Assembly (NCBI GenBank): GCA_903938955.1
Contig: CAJAFJ010000600.1
Coordinates: forward strand, 1-11,487
Length of the DNA: 11,487 bases
Source: an uncultured beta proteobacterium
GTDB taxonomy: Bacteria > Pseudomonadota > Gammaproteobacteria > Burkholderiales > Burkholderiaceae
Direction: 5' to 3'
Shown here piece after piece: positions 1 through 6,474 of this stretch. The notes under the pieces were generated by a model, which saw only the letters and a list, made by a program, of their open reading frames with translations, was not told the DNA's origin and searched no databases. The position numbers were made by a program, and so were the translations under genes. Each line of letters begins with the position of its first letter. Position 1 is the stretch's first letter.

Positions 1-79
1 CGGGCACGATCGGGTGGCCTGGAAAATGGCCTGCAAACACCGGGTGGTCCGCAGCAAAGGGCAAGGGGACGACGGGCAT
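1..79 (-). CDS. Partial 3-hydroxyacyl-ACP dehydratase, FabZ/ApeI-like hotdog fold (N-terminus only)
   Basis: The minus strand reads ATG one base after the ligase stop codon (TGAGATG), and the 26 visible codons begin MPVVPLPFAADHPVF and run on as AGHFPGHPIVP. The HPxFxGHFPGxPxxP pattern is the catalytic-histidine loop of FabA/FabZ-type hotdog dehydratases, and this early position (His18 in GHFPG) is normal for the ApeI-like branch. The protein would remove water from 3-hydroxyacyl-ACP during polyene formation. In APE systems an ApeI-type and an ApeP-type dehydratase act together, and the ApeP-like partner is two genes upstream here. The gene runs off the window edge, so length and the second catalytic residue cannot be seen. 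The family call is firm; the exact role is inferred from context. Confidence 0.82.
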   Translation of the reverse strand, partial: MPVVPLPFAADHPVFAGHFPGHPIVP

Positions 80-80
80 C

Positions 81-1427
81 TCAGGTTCTCGTGGCAAGGT
101 GGGTGGCGCGCAGCCCGGCCAGGCTTGAGGCGGCTAATTTACCGTTGGCGTCGCGCGGCAGGGTCGCGAGAAAGACCAGCGGGCGCGGTAGAAAGACCGG
201 GTCCACATGCTGGCGCAAGCTGGCCTGGATGGCGGCGCTCGTCAGCGAGGGCGCCACGACGAAGGCGAGCAGGCGCGGCGCTTCGTCGGCCGATCCGCTG
301 TCGTGCATGCAGAAAACGCCGTCCTCCACGCCGGGCAGGCCGAGCAGCAGCTGGTTGAGAAAAGCCAGCGAGTTGCGTTTGCCGACGATGTTGATCATGT
401 CAGAGTTGCGGCCCAACAGACGGAAGCGGGTCGGACTGAGCAAGTCCACGACATCGTTGAGTGTTTGGGGCGCATCAAAGTGCGCAGCACAGGCGCGGGT
501 CTGGTCCTGGTCTTGCTCCAGCGCAATGCCGGCATAGGTTTCCCATTCCGTCCCCTGGGTCGGTCGGCGGGTTGCCAGCGCCCCGGTTTCGGTGGAGCCG
601 TAGATTTCCACCATCGGCGCGTTCAACTGGGCTTCGACTTCTTGGGCCAGTTCCAGTGACAGTGGTGCTGTGGCCGACAGGACGGCGCTGACGCGCGGCA
701 AGGTGATCTGCGCGTCCATCAGCTTGCGCAAGTGATAGGGGGTGGTCACCAGCAGGCGCGGTTCAGGCAGTTCAGCCAGGGCGCTGGCCACATCGGCCGG
801 GAAGAACGGTTGCCGTGCGCTAAATTGACCGCCACCAAAGATGGGCAGCAGCACGGTCGCTTCCAGTCCAAACATGTGTTGGGGTGACACGGTGCCCAGC
901 ACCGAGCAGGGGCCACCGGCGACCTCCCACATGCGTTCGGCCTCGGCCATGGCGCACTTGTGCATGCGCCAGAAGGTCATGCTGTGGGCCTGTGGCTTGC
1001 CGGTCGAACCGGAGGTGAAGATGCGGACGATCAGCTGGGTGCGCGGTATCTGCGGCATGTCCAGCGGTGTGTCGGACGCGGGCAGGTCCGCGTGCGGCAC
1101 CAGCACATACGGCATCTGCGCCAACATCGGGGTGGCTTCTTCGCCCAGGCAAATGGCATCGGGGTAATCGACAAACAGGGCGGCCATGTTTTCCGGGGCC
1201 GTCGAGTTTTGCAACAGGCTCACCACGCCGCGGCTGATGGCGGCAAACAGGGCGACGGAGAACCAGTAGCGGTCCTTGCACAGGTTGAACGCATGGCCGG
1301 TCTGCGGCAAGCGCGCCGCCAGGGCCAGGACATCGCGCAGGAATTCGGCCTGACTGACCGGGCGCTGGTGGCGGTAGGCGATGGCTTGAGCGGTCAGGGT
1401 GTCAGGTAACAGGGGCAACGTAGTCAT
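81..1427 (-). CDS. Acyl-AMP ligase (AMP-dependent synthetase/ligase, ApeH-like)
   Basis: A 448-residue member of the ANL (acyl-AMP-forming) superfamily. The ATP-binding loop TSGSTGKP is at residues 138-145, the A5-type motif YGSTETG at 276-282, the hinge-region motif LLGRNSDMI at 337-345, and the C-terminal catalytic lysine (A10) in DANGK at 430. All core motifs are intact, so it should be active. At about 450 residues it is shorter than typical acyl-CoA synthetases, as expected for APE starter-loading ligases. In characterised APE pathways ApeH activates 4-hydroxybenzoate and loads it onto a carrier protein; the same role is inferred here from context, and the aryl substrate cannot be read from sequence. 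The start overlaps the upstream dehydratase stop by 4 bases (ATGA), indicating translational coupling. Confidence 0.9.
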   Translation of the reverse strand: MTTLPLLPDTLTAQAIAYRHQRPVSQAEFLRDVLALAARLPQTGHAFNLCKDRYWFSVALFAAISRGVVSLLQNSTAPENMAALFVDYPDAICLGEEATPMLAQMPYVLVPHADLPASDTPLDMPQIPRTQLIVRIFTSGSTGKPQAHSMTFWRMHKCAMAEAERMWEVAGGPCSVLGTVSPQHMFGLEATVLLPIFGGGQFSARQPFFPADVASALAELPEPRLLVTTPYHLRKLMDAQITLPRVSAVLSATAPLSLELAQEVEAQLNAPMVEIYGSTETGALATRRPTQGTEWETYAGIALEQDQDQTRACAAHFDAPQTLNDVVDLLSPTRFRLLGRNSDMINIVGKRNSLAFLNQLLLGLPGVEDGVFCMHDSGSADEAPRLLAFVVAPSLTSAAIQASLRQHVDPVFLPRPLVFLATLPRDANGKLAASSLAGLRATHLATRT

Positions 1428-1882
1428 GGGGCGGGGGCAAGGGTATTCTGGGCTGGGGGCTTGATCATCACGCCGGCACGGCCACGCAGCAGCAGACGGT
1501 CATGGCAGAGGATGCTGAAGTCGTACAGCAGACTGACCTCGTTGCCCGATAGGCGGGTGGCCTGAACGGTGATCTCAAAACCCACATCGTCCAGCCGGGG
1601 TGTCCACCATTCCACGTTGCGGACACTGGTGAGGTAGCCGACTTCCGGAAGTTGATCCACCGGCGCCAACAGGGCGCCATGCACCGCCATGGCCTGCGCT
1701 GCATATTCGATACCGGCGCTGATGGGTAGCCCGTGTGCATTGCGCAGCGGGTTGTCCAGTGCCTCGTGGCTATAGGCGCTGCATTGGATGTCGGTGTCGT
1801 TCCAGTGCTTGACCGCGTCCAGCAGGCACATGGTGCCCTGGTGCGGAATGTGGCGCTGAATCCAGGTCCGGTCGATCTTCAT
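1424..1882 (-). CDS. ApeP-like hotdog dehydratase (3-hydroxyacyl-ACP dehydratase family)
   Basis: A 152-residue hotdog-fold protein. The N-terminal IPHQGTMCLLDAV is the FabZ-family pattern (PHR.PMLLLDRV), followed by NPLRN and then GLPISAGIEYAAQAMAVHG, which is typical of the ApeP branch. Compared by eye with FabZ, the GHFPGxPxxPG loop is replaced by NAHGLPISAG, so the usual catalytic His is shifted and the Glu position after the conserved Gly is Ala. This suggests that it depends on a partner, and the FabZ/ApeI-like gene two places downstream is the natural candidate. ApeI and ApeP are reported to form a heterodimeric dehydratase in the Xenorhabdus APE system. Both ends overlap neighbours by 4 bases (ATGA), placing it firmly in the operon. 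The role in aryl polyene dehydration is inferred from family and context. Confidence 0.83.
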   Translation of the reverse strand: MKIDRTWIQRHIPHQGTMCLLDAVKHWNDTDIQCSAYSHEALDNPLRNAHGLPISAGIEYAAQAMAVHGALLAPVDQLPEVGYLTSVRNVEWWTPRLDDVGFEITVQATRLSGNEVSLLYDFSILCHDRLLLRGRAGVMIKPPAQNTLAPAP

Positions 1883-2673
1883 GGTTGCAGCGTGATGGCC
1901 AGGTTGAGCCCCTGCAGGTACTCAATCACCAGATCCTGCGGCTGTTGCGTGGCCAGGGCCGACAGCAGCGGCAGTGCGCGGGCGGCAGGTATGTTGCAGC
2001 GCATGGCTTCGAGGTCCGGCGTGGGCATGGCGTGGGCGGGTTCCTGCGTCAGGGACAGCGTCAGGCGGCACAGGGTGGTGGCGTTACGCACTGGCGTCAG
2101 CAGCAGCGCCACGCCGAAAGGGTGTGGGATGCTGCTCAGGGCGCGCAGGGGCTGGGGATAGGGCGTGTCGAACGCCACCAGCAAGCAGGGCTGGGCGTTG
2201 CTGTGGATCTGGCTGGCCGCTTCCAGCAGTGCAGCGCCAAAGCCGGCGTCATGGGCGCTCAGGCTGGTGGAGGGCTGCTGACTGCCGGTGGCAATGCTCC
2301 AGTAGCCAGCGGCTGCGTTGTGTACCGCATTGTGAAAGCGGGTGGGCGACATGGCCCGGTCGATTGAGGCCAGGGCTTCCAGAATTTGGTGACAGTTGTC
2401 GCAATCGCCAGCACTTGATGCAAACACGGTGCTTAACTGCTGAAGATCGATGGGTGACTGCCGGGCCGCGTCATAGCCAACCGCCATGGCCAGTTTGACT
2501 GCGATGCCGAGTCGACGTCGTTCCGCAGCGGGCAGGGAGTCGATGCTAGGCAGTTGCAGGGGCGCCGCCAGGTAGGTTTGCGGCGCAGCGAGCACGGCCC
2601 GGGCGTGAGCCCACCCATCAAGTCCAGGGGCATACAAACCAACGCCGTCAACAAAAACCTGCAGGGTCGTCAT
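1879..2673 (-). CDS. Truncated ketosynthase-like chain length factor (ApeC-like, beta-ketoacyl synthase N-terminal-like)
   Basis: A 264-residue protein starting MTTLQVFVDGVGLYAPG, a beginning typical of ketosynthases, but much shorter than the 400 residues of a full KS. The region FHNAVHNAAAGYWSIA (113-128) corresponds to the KS dimer interface before the active site. The nucleophile elbow reads SLSAHDAG, with Asp142 where a KS has its catalytic Cys, and no HGTxTxxND or KxxxGH motifs follow. It is therefore catalytically dead as a condensing enzyme and fits the chain-length-factor partner of the KS gene just upstream (ApeO:ApeC-type heterodimer). The chosen ATG overlaps the KS stop by 4 bases (ATGA). 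A longer in-frame reading from 2781 would run deep inside the KS gene and lacks KS-like sequence in its first 36 residues, so I reject it. It overlaps the next gene by 4 bases. Confidence 0.86.
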   Translation of the reverse strand: MTTLQVFVDGVGLYAPGLDGWAHARAVLAAPQTYLAAPLQLPSIDSLPAAERRRLGIAVKLAMAVGYDAARQSPIDLQQLSTVFASSAGDCDNCHQILEALASIDRAMSPTRFHNAVHNAAAGYWSIATGSQQPSTSLSAHDAGFGAALLEAASQIHSNAQPCLLVAFDTPYPQPLRALSSIPHPFGVALLLTPVRNATTLCRLTLSLTQEPAHAMPTPDLEAMRCNIPAARALPLLSALATQQPQDLVIEYLQGLNLAITLQP

Positions 2674-3863
2674 GCCCTTTTCCGGGAGAACAGCAGACTG
2701 CAATTGCTGCCGCCAAAGCCAAAAGAGTTGCTGAGCGCATGGGTAATGGCCAGTTCCTGGTTCGCCAAAAGGTAATTGCAATGCAGGCGTGGATCGACGG
2801 TGCGGGTGCCGACACCGCCGGGCACAAAGCCATGGCGCAGAGCCATCGCGCAGATCACGGCTTCCACGCCGCCAGCAGCGCCCAGGGTGTGGCCGGTGTG
2901 GCCCTTGGTGGAGCTGCAGGGTGTGCTGGTGCCGAACACCGCCGTCACGCCCAAATCTTCGGCGGCGTCGTTGCTGGGGGTGGCGGTGCCGTGCAGGTTG
3001 ATATAACCAATGGACGCGGGCTGTAGACCCGCCATGTCCAGGGCGGCCTGCATGGCCAGGCGCGCACCCAGTCCCTCGGGGTGGGGCGACGACATGTGGT
3101 GCGCATCGCTGGATTCGCCGACGCCGCTGAGCAGGATGTCATCGGTCTGGGCCTGGTCGGCGCGCTCCAGCAAGAGGAAGGCGGCGCCCTCGCCAATCGA
3201 AATGCCGTCGCGCTGGGCGTCAAAGGGCATGCAGGGGCGAGGCGAGACCAGTTGCAGCGAATTGAAGCCGTAGACGGTGGTCAGGCACAGGGAATCCACG
3301 CCACCCACCACAGCGGCATCAATCAGGCCGCAGCCGATCATGCGCTGGGCGATGCCAAATACTTTGGCGCTGGACGAGCAGGCCGTGGAGACGACGTAGG
3401 CCGGACCCTGCAGATCGGCGTAGTGGAGCACGAAATCCGCCACGGAGAACATATTGTGGGTGTGCCGGTAACTGTGGCTGGCGGGCAGGGCGCCGCTGAC
3501 CGGGTCGCGCTGGCGATAAGCCTGCTCCGAACTCAGAATGCCGGACGTGCTGCTGCCCAGGAACACGCCGATGCGTTGTCGGCCATAGCGTTCTGCAGCG
3601 GCTTGCACACTCTGCATGAAACCATCCTGCTCCAGCGCGAGCTGGGCCAGACGGTTGTTGCGGCAGTCGAAGTCCTGCATATCGGCGCGCATGGCCATCG
3701 CATCCAGACCGTCGACCTCGCCCAGGCAAGTGGGAATATCCACCGTTTCCCAAGAACGCGCTTGCAGGCCACTGCGTTGCGCACGCAGCGCACTCAGCGT
3801 GTCAGTCAAGCCGCGCCCCAATGCGGTGGTGGTTGTGAATGTTTTTACTAATAATGGTTGCAC
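2670..3863 (-). CDS. Beta-ketoacyl-ACP synthase (KAS I/II type, ApeO-like)
   Basis: A 397-residue thiolase-fold condensing enzyme with a complete KAS I/II triad: Cys162 in STACSSS, His291 in HGTATPSND, and Lys320/His325 in KGHTGHTLGAAGG. The glycine-rich GFGGSN motif lies near the C-terminus. It should catalyse decarboxylative Claisen condensation of malonyl-ACP with the growing aryl polyenoyl-ACP, most likely as a heterodimer with the truncated KS-like protein encoded directly downstream. The start is a GTG codon; the only upstream in-frame sequence back to a TGA holds no better start, and the protein begins where KS proteins normally begin (TALGRG at 13-18). No clear Shine-Dalgarno sequence is seen. 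A 141-bp gap before it, containing a palindrome, makes it a possible secondary transcription start within the minus-strand arm. Confidence 0.93.
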   Translation of the reverse strand: MQPLLVKTFTTTTALGRGLTDTLSALRAQRSGLQARSWETVDIPTCLGEVDGLDAMAMRADMQDFDCRNNRLAQLALEQDGFMQSVQAAAERYGRQRIGVFLGSSTSGILSSEQAYRQRDPVSGALPASHSYRHTHNMFSVADFVLHYADLQGPAYVVSTACSSSAKVFGIAQRMIGCGLIDAAVVGGVDSLCLTTVYGFNSLQLVSPRPCMPFDAQRDGISIGEGAAFLLLERADQAQTDDILLSGVGESSDAHHMSSPHPEGLGARLAMQAALDMAGLQPASIGYINLHGTATPSNDAAEDLGVTAVFGTSTPCSSTKGHTGHTLGAAGGVEAVICAMALRHGFVPGGVGTRTVDPRLHCNYLLANQELAITHALSNSFGFGGSNCSLLFSRKRA

Positions 3864-3885
3864 GGCAAATTCACATGATGGAACG

Positions 3886-3903
3886 GGTCAATTTTACTTG
3901 ACC
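3886..3903 (-). promoter_or_regulatory. Palindrome with embedded TAAAAT upstream of the ketosynthase (operator/promoter candidate)
   Basis: The minus strand reads GGTCAA-GTAAAA-TTGACC, a perfect 6-6-6 inverted repeat lying 22 bases upstream of the GTG start. A TAAAAT hexamer (plus-strand 3891-3896) sits over its centre and matches five of six bases of a sigma-70 -10 box. No convincing -35 hexamer is visible 16-18 bases further upstream, so if it is a promoter it may need an activator. The rest of the 141-bp gap (3864-4004) shows nothing else clear. Short palindromes occur by chance, so this remains a candidate. Confidence 0.3.
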
Positions 3904-4004
3904 GGGCGTCTGGGCAGGACTTTCCGCCAGGCGTTGGCACGCGGGGTGTCGTCGCGTCTCGGCCGCCTGTAAGGACGGTCAGGCCGCATCCATAAGTTGT
4001 TACG

Positions 4005-4847
4005 TCAGGGCAGGTGGCATGCGTGTGCCAGTGTGACAGGGCTTAGCCCACGGGCGCGCAGGGTGTCCAGCAAGCGGGGCAGCACGCTCACAATCAGCGC
4101 TTCGCCCGCAGGCGTACGTGCTGCATTGCCATCGTGCAGTAGCAAGATATCGCCGGCGGCGAGTTGATGGGTCAATCGCTGTAGCACTTTTTCAGGATCC
4201 CGCTCCCGGGTATCGAAACCACGGCGGGTCCAACTGGCGAGTTGCAAGCCGGCGCCATGCAGCACAGGGTCCAGAAAGGGGTTGCGCAGACCCGCGACGG
4301 CGCGGTAGAAGTGCGGCGCCTGGCCGGTGATGCGCTGCAGGATGTGTTGACCTTCCAGAATCTCGCGGCGCCAGCCGGTCGGCCCCGAGAGCGACAGGAG
4401 TGTCGGGTGGCGTTCCCCGTGGTTTTCAATGCGGTGTCCGGCTGCCAGCATGCGTCGGATGAGTTCTGGATGCGCTGCGGCGCGCTGGCCTATGCAGAAA
4501 AAAGTGGCGCAGACGCCATACTGCGCAAGGATGGCGAGCACCTGCGGGGTCACCTCGGGATCGGGGCCGTCATCAATGGTGATGGCCACTTCAGCCCGCT
4601 GCACCGCGGCCGTGGGGAGGCGCACCAGGTTGGCGCCCAGGCAGGTGCTGCGTGGCCACAGACCGGCCGCCATCAGCATCAGTTGACTGAGTAACACGGC
4701 TGCCGCCGCCCAGCGCCATGCTGGCGGGTCGGACAGAAGCAGCCCCAGCGCGGCAACATGGATTACCAGCTGGATCAGTAGAAATGGGCTAGGCCGCCAA
4801 GCGCGAGGTTTGGCCGGGTTGGTTGGCGCTGGCCTTGAATGGCTCAC
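4005..4847 (-). CDS. Membrane-anchored NodB-type polysaccharide deacetylase family protein
   Basis: A 280-residue protein with two likely N-terminal membrane segments (about 20-39 and 45-63), then a NodB (carbohydrate esterase 4) domain. Motif 1 is TIDDGPDP (90-97) with the catalytic/metal-binding Asp pair, motif 2 is NHGERHP with His143 and His147 as metal ligands, and motif 5 is LLLHD (235-239). Motif 3, usually RPPxG, reads YRAVAGLRNP (181-190): the Arg is kept but the Pro residues are lost. Metal-dependent deacetylation of an N- or O-acyl group is the family activity; the substrate here is unknown. Placement inside a pigment operon suggests it acts on a glycan or an acylated product intermediate at the periplasmic membrane face. 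Its start overlaps the LolA-like stop by 4 bases (ATGA). Confidence 0.85.
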   Translation of the reverse strand: MSHSRPAPTNPAKPRAWRPSPFLLIQLVIHVAALGLLLSDPPAWRWAAAAVLLSQLMLMAAGLWPRSTCLGANLVRLPTAAVQRAEVAITIDDGPDPEVTPQVLAILAQYGVCATFFCIGQRAAAHPELIRRMLAAGHRIENHGERHPTLLSLSGPTGWRREILEGQHILQRITGQAPHFYRAVAGLRNPFLDPVLHGAGLQLASWTRRGFDTRERDPEKVLQRLTHQLAAGDILLLHDGNAARTPAGEALIVSVLPRLLDTLRARGLSPVTLAHACHLP

Positions 4848-5455
4848 GGGGTGATGACTTTGGCGATCGTCATTTCCTGGCGGTCTCCATCGGCCTGGTC
4901 AAAGGTAATGGTCTTGATGTTCGCATCGGCGCCACCGATATGAATCTGGCGCACGACTTTGGCCACTGCTTTTTGCAAAGGGGTCAGGGTTAGCTTCCAT
5001 TTGCTTTGCCCGCCGGTGAAATCAAGGGTGTAGTTTTTTTCCAGGGCGGCCTGGTCGCCGCTGAGCGTGCCCCGGATGCTGTCAACCAACGCGGCAACTT
5101 CCGGGTGGTCTTGCAGACGCAGGTTGAGTGGTCGCTTGTCATGCAGGATGAGGGTCAGCTTGTCGCCCTCTAGCAACATGGCTTCCGGGCGAGGCTTGAG
5201 GGTGCGTTTCTCCAGGCGGTCTGGCGCCTCGAAAGACAGTTCGCCGGATGATTCCAGCGGTTTGTCCAGAATGGCCATGTATTTTTTTTCGACAAAGCTG
5301 GCTTTGCTGGATTTTTTCTGGGCCAATGACTGCATCAGGTCGGGCAGTGCCCAGTCGCCGGCATAGCTGCTGGCGCACAGAACCAGGCCGATGAAGGCGG
5401 CGAACAGTTGCGACCGGCGAACGAATCTGCGCAAAGGCATATCAGCGTTGTTCAT
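4844..5455 (-). CDS. LolA-like outer membrane lipoprotein carrier family protein (ApeL-like)
   Basis: A roughly 203-residue secreted protein. From the MNNADMPLRRFVRR start there is a clear signal peptide: a basic n-region, the hydrophobic core LFAAFIGLVLCASS, and a probable cleavage after YA (residue 32). The mature part has LolA/LolB-fold features: ASFVEKKYMAILDKPLESSG, then RLEKRTLKP, then the late block IHIGGADANIKTITFDQADGD, which resembles LolA C-terminal strands. LolA-like proteins are standard members of APE loci and are thought to carry lipidic product or a lipoprotein across the periplasm. Two starts are possible: ATG at 5455 (14-base overlap with the upstream gene) or ATG at 5440 (1-base gap), and either keeps the signal peptide. 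The longer frame back to 5542 is a shadow inside the upstream gene. It overlaps the deacetylase by 4 bases. Confidence 0.84.
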   Translation of the reverse strand: MNNADMPLRRFVRRSQLFAAFIGLVLCASSYAGDWALPDLMQSLAQKKSSKASFVEKKYMAILDKPLESSGELSFEAPDRLEKRTLKPRPEAMLLEGDKLTLILHDKRPLNLRLQDHPEVAALVDSIRGTLSGDQAALEKNYTLDFTGGQSKWKLTLTPLQKAVAKVVRQIHIGGADANIKTITFDQADGDRQEMTIAKVITP

Positions 5456-6086
5456 AGGAGCGATAGGCTTGGATGGTCTGGGCGATGCTGAAGTGGGCGC
5501 GGTCGGGCAACACCCGCACCCGCACCAAGTACTCGATGACAAACATCAGTCCAACGATCACGGGGGTGAGCAGGTTGGCGAAGTAGGACCAGACGGCCAG
5601 CGGTCCGTAGAAGAACAGGCCCACCGACACCACGCCACTGGCAATAAAGTAGGCGGTCCAGACCAGCGTGACTTTCCATGTGTAGCGCATGTAGACCGGG
5701 TCAGCCGGGCCCGCCAGCATCAGGCGTGTGACGCGTGAGCACAGGGCGTCGGCATCGCCACGTCCCAAGGTGCTGCCAAAGGTGATGGCCAGCAGCACCA
5801 TGGTGCCGGCATGCTGCATGAAATACAGCCAGTTGACGTGGTTGCGCAATTCCTCCAGATACAGCAGCACGGTCAGCGCCAGCACGGCCAGCAGGGTCAG
5901 GGCCAACCAGCGCATGCGGGAGTGCCAGGCGGCCAGCAAGGCCATGACCGTCAGCGGCGTCACGCCCAGCGCCAGCATCAGCAAGCTGGGGCGTTCGTCG
6001 ATGGTCAACAGGTGGCTGAAAATAAGGTAGGCCGCGCCTGCGACGGCGATGACCGCGATCACCAACAGCCGCGTGAGCCGGGTCAC
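5442..6086 (-). CDS. Multi-pass inner membrane protein (COG4648-like, APE cluster type)
   Basis: A 214-residue hydrophobic protein with about six predicted membrane segments by eye (roughly 6-27, 33-53, 58-77, 85-108, 140-165 and 168-190). A short soluble loop of about 30 residues before segment five contains DADALCSRVTRLML and a YTWKVTLVWTAYF entry. It resembles the conserved membrane protein placed next to the ACP genes in APE loci and assigned to COG4648; no catalytic motif is visible and its function is not established. It may hold the soluble biosynthetic enzymes at the membrane or take part in handing over the product. Its start overlaps the ACP stop by 4 bases (ATGA), so the ACP and this protein are probably made together. 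The family assignment is from recollection of typical neighbours and hydrophobic pattern. Confidence 0.75.
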   Translation of the reverse strand: MTRLTRLLVIAVIAVAGAAYLIFSHLLTIDERPSLLMLALGVTPLTVMALLAAWHSRMRWLALTLLAVLALTVLLYLEELRNHVNWLYFMQHAGTMVLLAITFGSTLGRGDADALCSRVTRLMLAGPADPVYMRYTWKVTLVWTAYFIASGVVSVGLFFYGPLAVWSYFANLLTPVIVGLMFVIEYLVRVRVLPDRAHFSIAQTIQAYRSYEQR

Positions 6087-6370
6087 TTGGTGCGCTTTTC
6101 TGCGATATAGGCACTCAGGCTGCGTAGCGATTTGAAGATGGCGAAGTTGTCGTCGCCTTCGGTCTTCATCTGAATGCCATATTGTTTGGACACCACCAGC
6201 GCAATTTCCAGGATGTCGATGGAATCCAGTCCTAAACCATCGCCGTACAAATCGGTGTCGGCCTCAATACTCTCTGGCGTGACCTCTAGATTCAGCGCTG
6301 AAACCATGAGTCGTGCCACCTCGCGTTCAAGTTCGGCATGGGTCTCGGCAGCACTGGATGGGTTAGTCAT
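6083..6370 (-). CDS. Acyl carrier protein (APE arm)
   Basis: A 95-residue carrier protein with the phosphopantetheine attachment motif GLGLDSIDILE, Ser50 being the modified residue. Helix I is in ELEREVARLMVSALNLEV, and the ESIEADTDLYGDG stretch before the serine matches APE-type ACPs (ApeE/ApeF-like). It would carry the aryl starter and/or the growing polyene. APE loci usually have two adjacent ACP genes; only this one is present on the minus strand, and a second, quite different ACP lies on the plus strand. It is the first gene of the minus-strand arm and faces the divergent intergenic region. No strong Shine-Dalgarno sequence precedes the ATG. Confidence 0.93.
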   Translation of the reverse strand: MTNPSSAAETHAELEREVARLMVSALNLEVTPESIEADTDLYGDGLGLDSIDILEIALVVSKQYGIQMKTEGDDNFAIFKSLRSLSAYIAEKRTK

Positions 6371-6398
6371 GGTGTAAAGGATTCATGGAATAATCGGT

Positions 6399-6416
6399 TT
6401 GCGGCGCGGTCCGCAA
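6399..6416. repeat. Inverted repeat in the divergent intergenic region (operator candidate)
   Basis: TTGCGG-CGCGGT-CCGCAA is a perfect 6-6-6 inverted repeat between the two divergent gene arms. It lies just downstream of the candidate minus-strand promoter, close to the expected transcription start, where a repressor could act, and it could also form a hairpin in the ACP leader. Only one copy is seen. The high GC content of the region makes chance formation possible. Confidence 0.3.
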
Positions 6417-6431
6417 TCTGTGGCATGGCGC

Positions 6432-6459
6432 ATTTTAATGCTATCAACCTATCTTCCAA
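6432..6459 (-). promoter_or_regulatory. Candidate sigma-70-like promoter for the minus-strand APE arm
   Basis: On the minus strand TTGGAA (plus 6454-6459) is followed after 16 bases by TAAAAT (plus 6432-6437), matching 4 of 6 and 5 of 6 consensus bases. Transcription would start near 6425, giving a leader of about 55 bases to the ACP start at 6370. The same -10 hexamer, a similar -35 and the same 16-base spacing occur before darA. No equally good plus-strand promoter for the PAP2 gene was found in this 104-bp gap. Confidence 0.4.
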
Positions 6460-6474
6460 GTCCACTCCACCTGC

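Noticed and set aside
2674..2781. N-terminal extension of the ApeC-like protein to 300 residues
   Set aside because: The extra 36 residues are a shadow of the ketosynthase gene in another frame; the internal ATG at 2673 gives a normal KS-like start and ATGA overlap.
3081..3851. Long plus-strand open frame of 256 codons opposite the APE ketosynthase
   Set aside because: It is antisense to a gene with an intact KS triad; its composition reflects GC-rich codon-position bias, not a protein family.
5456..5542. Cys-rich N-terminal extension of the LolA-like protein
   Set aside because: It overlaps the upstream membrane protein gene and would bury the clear signal peptide in the middle of the protein.
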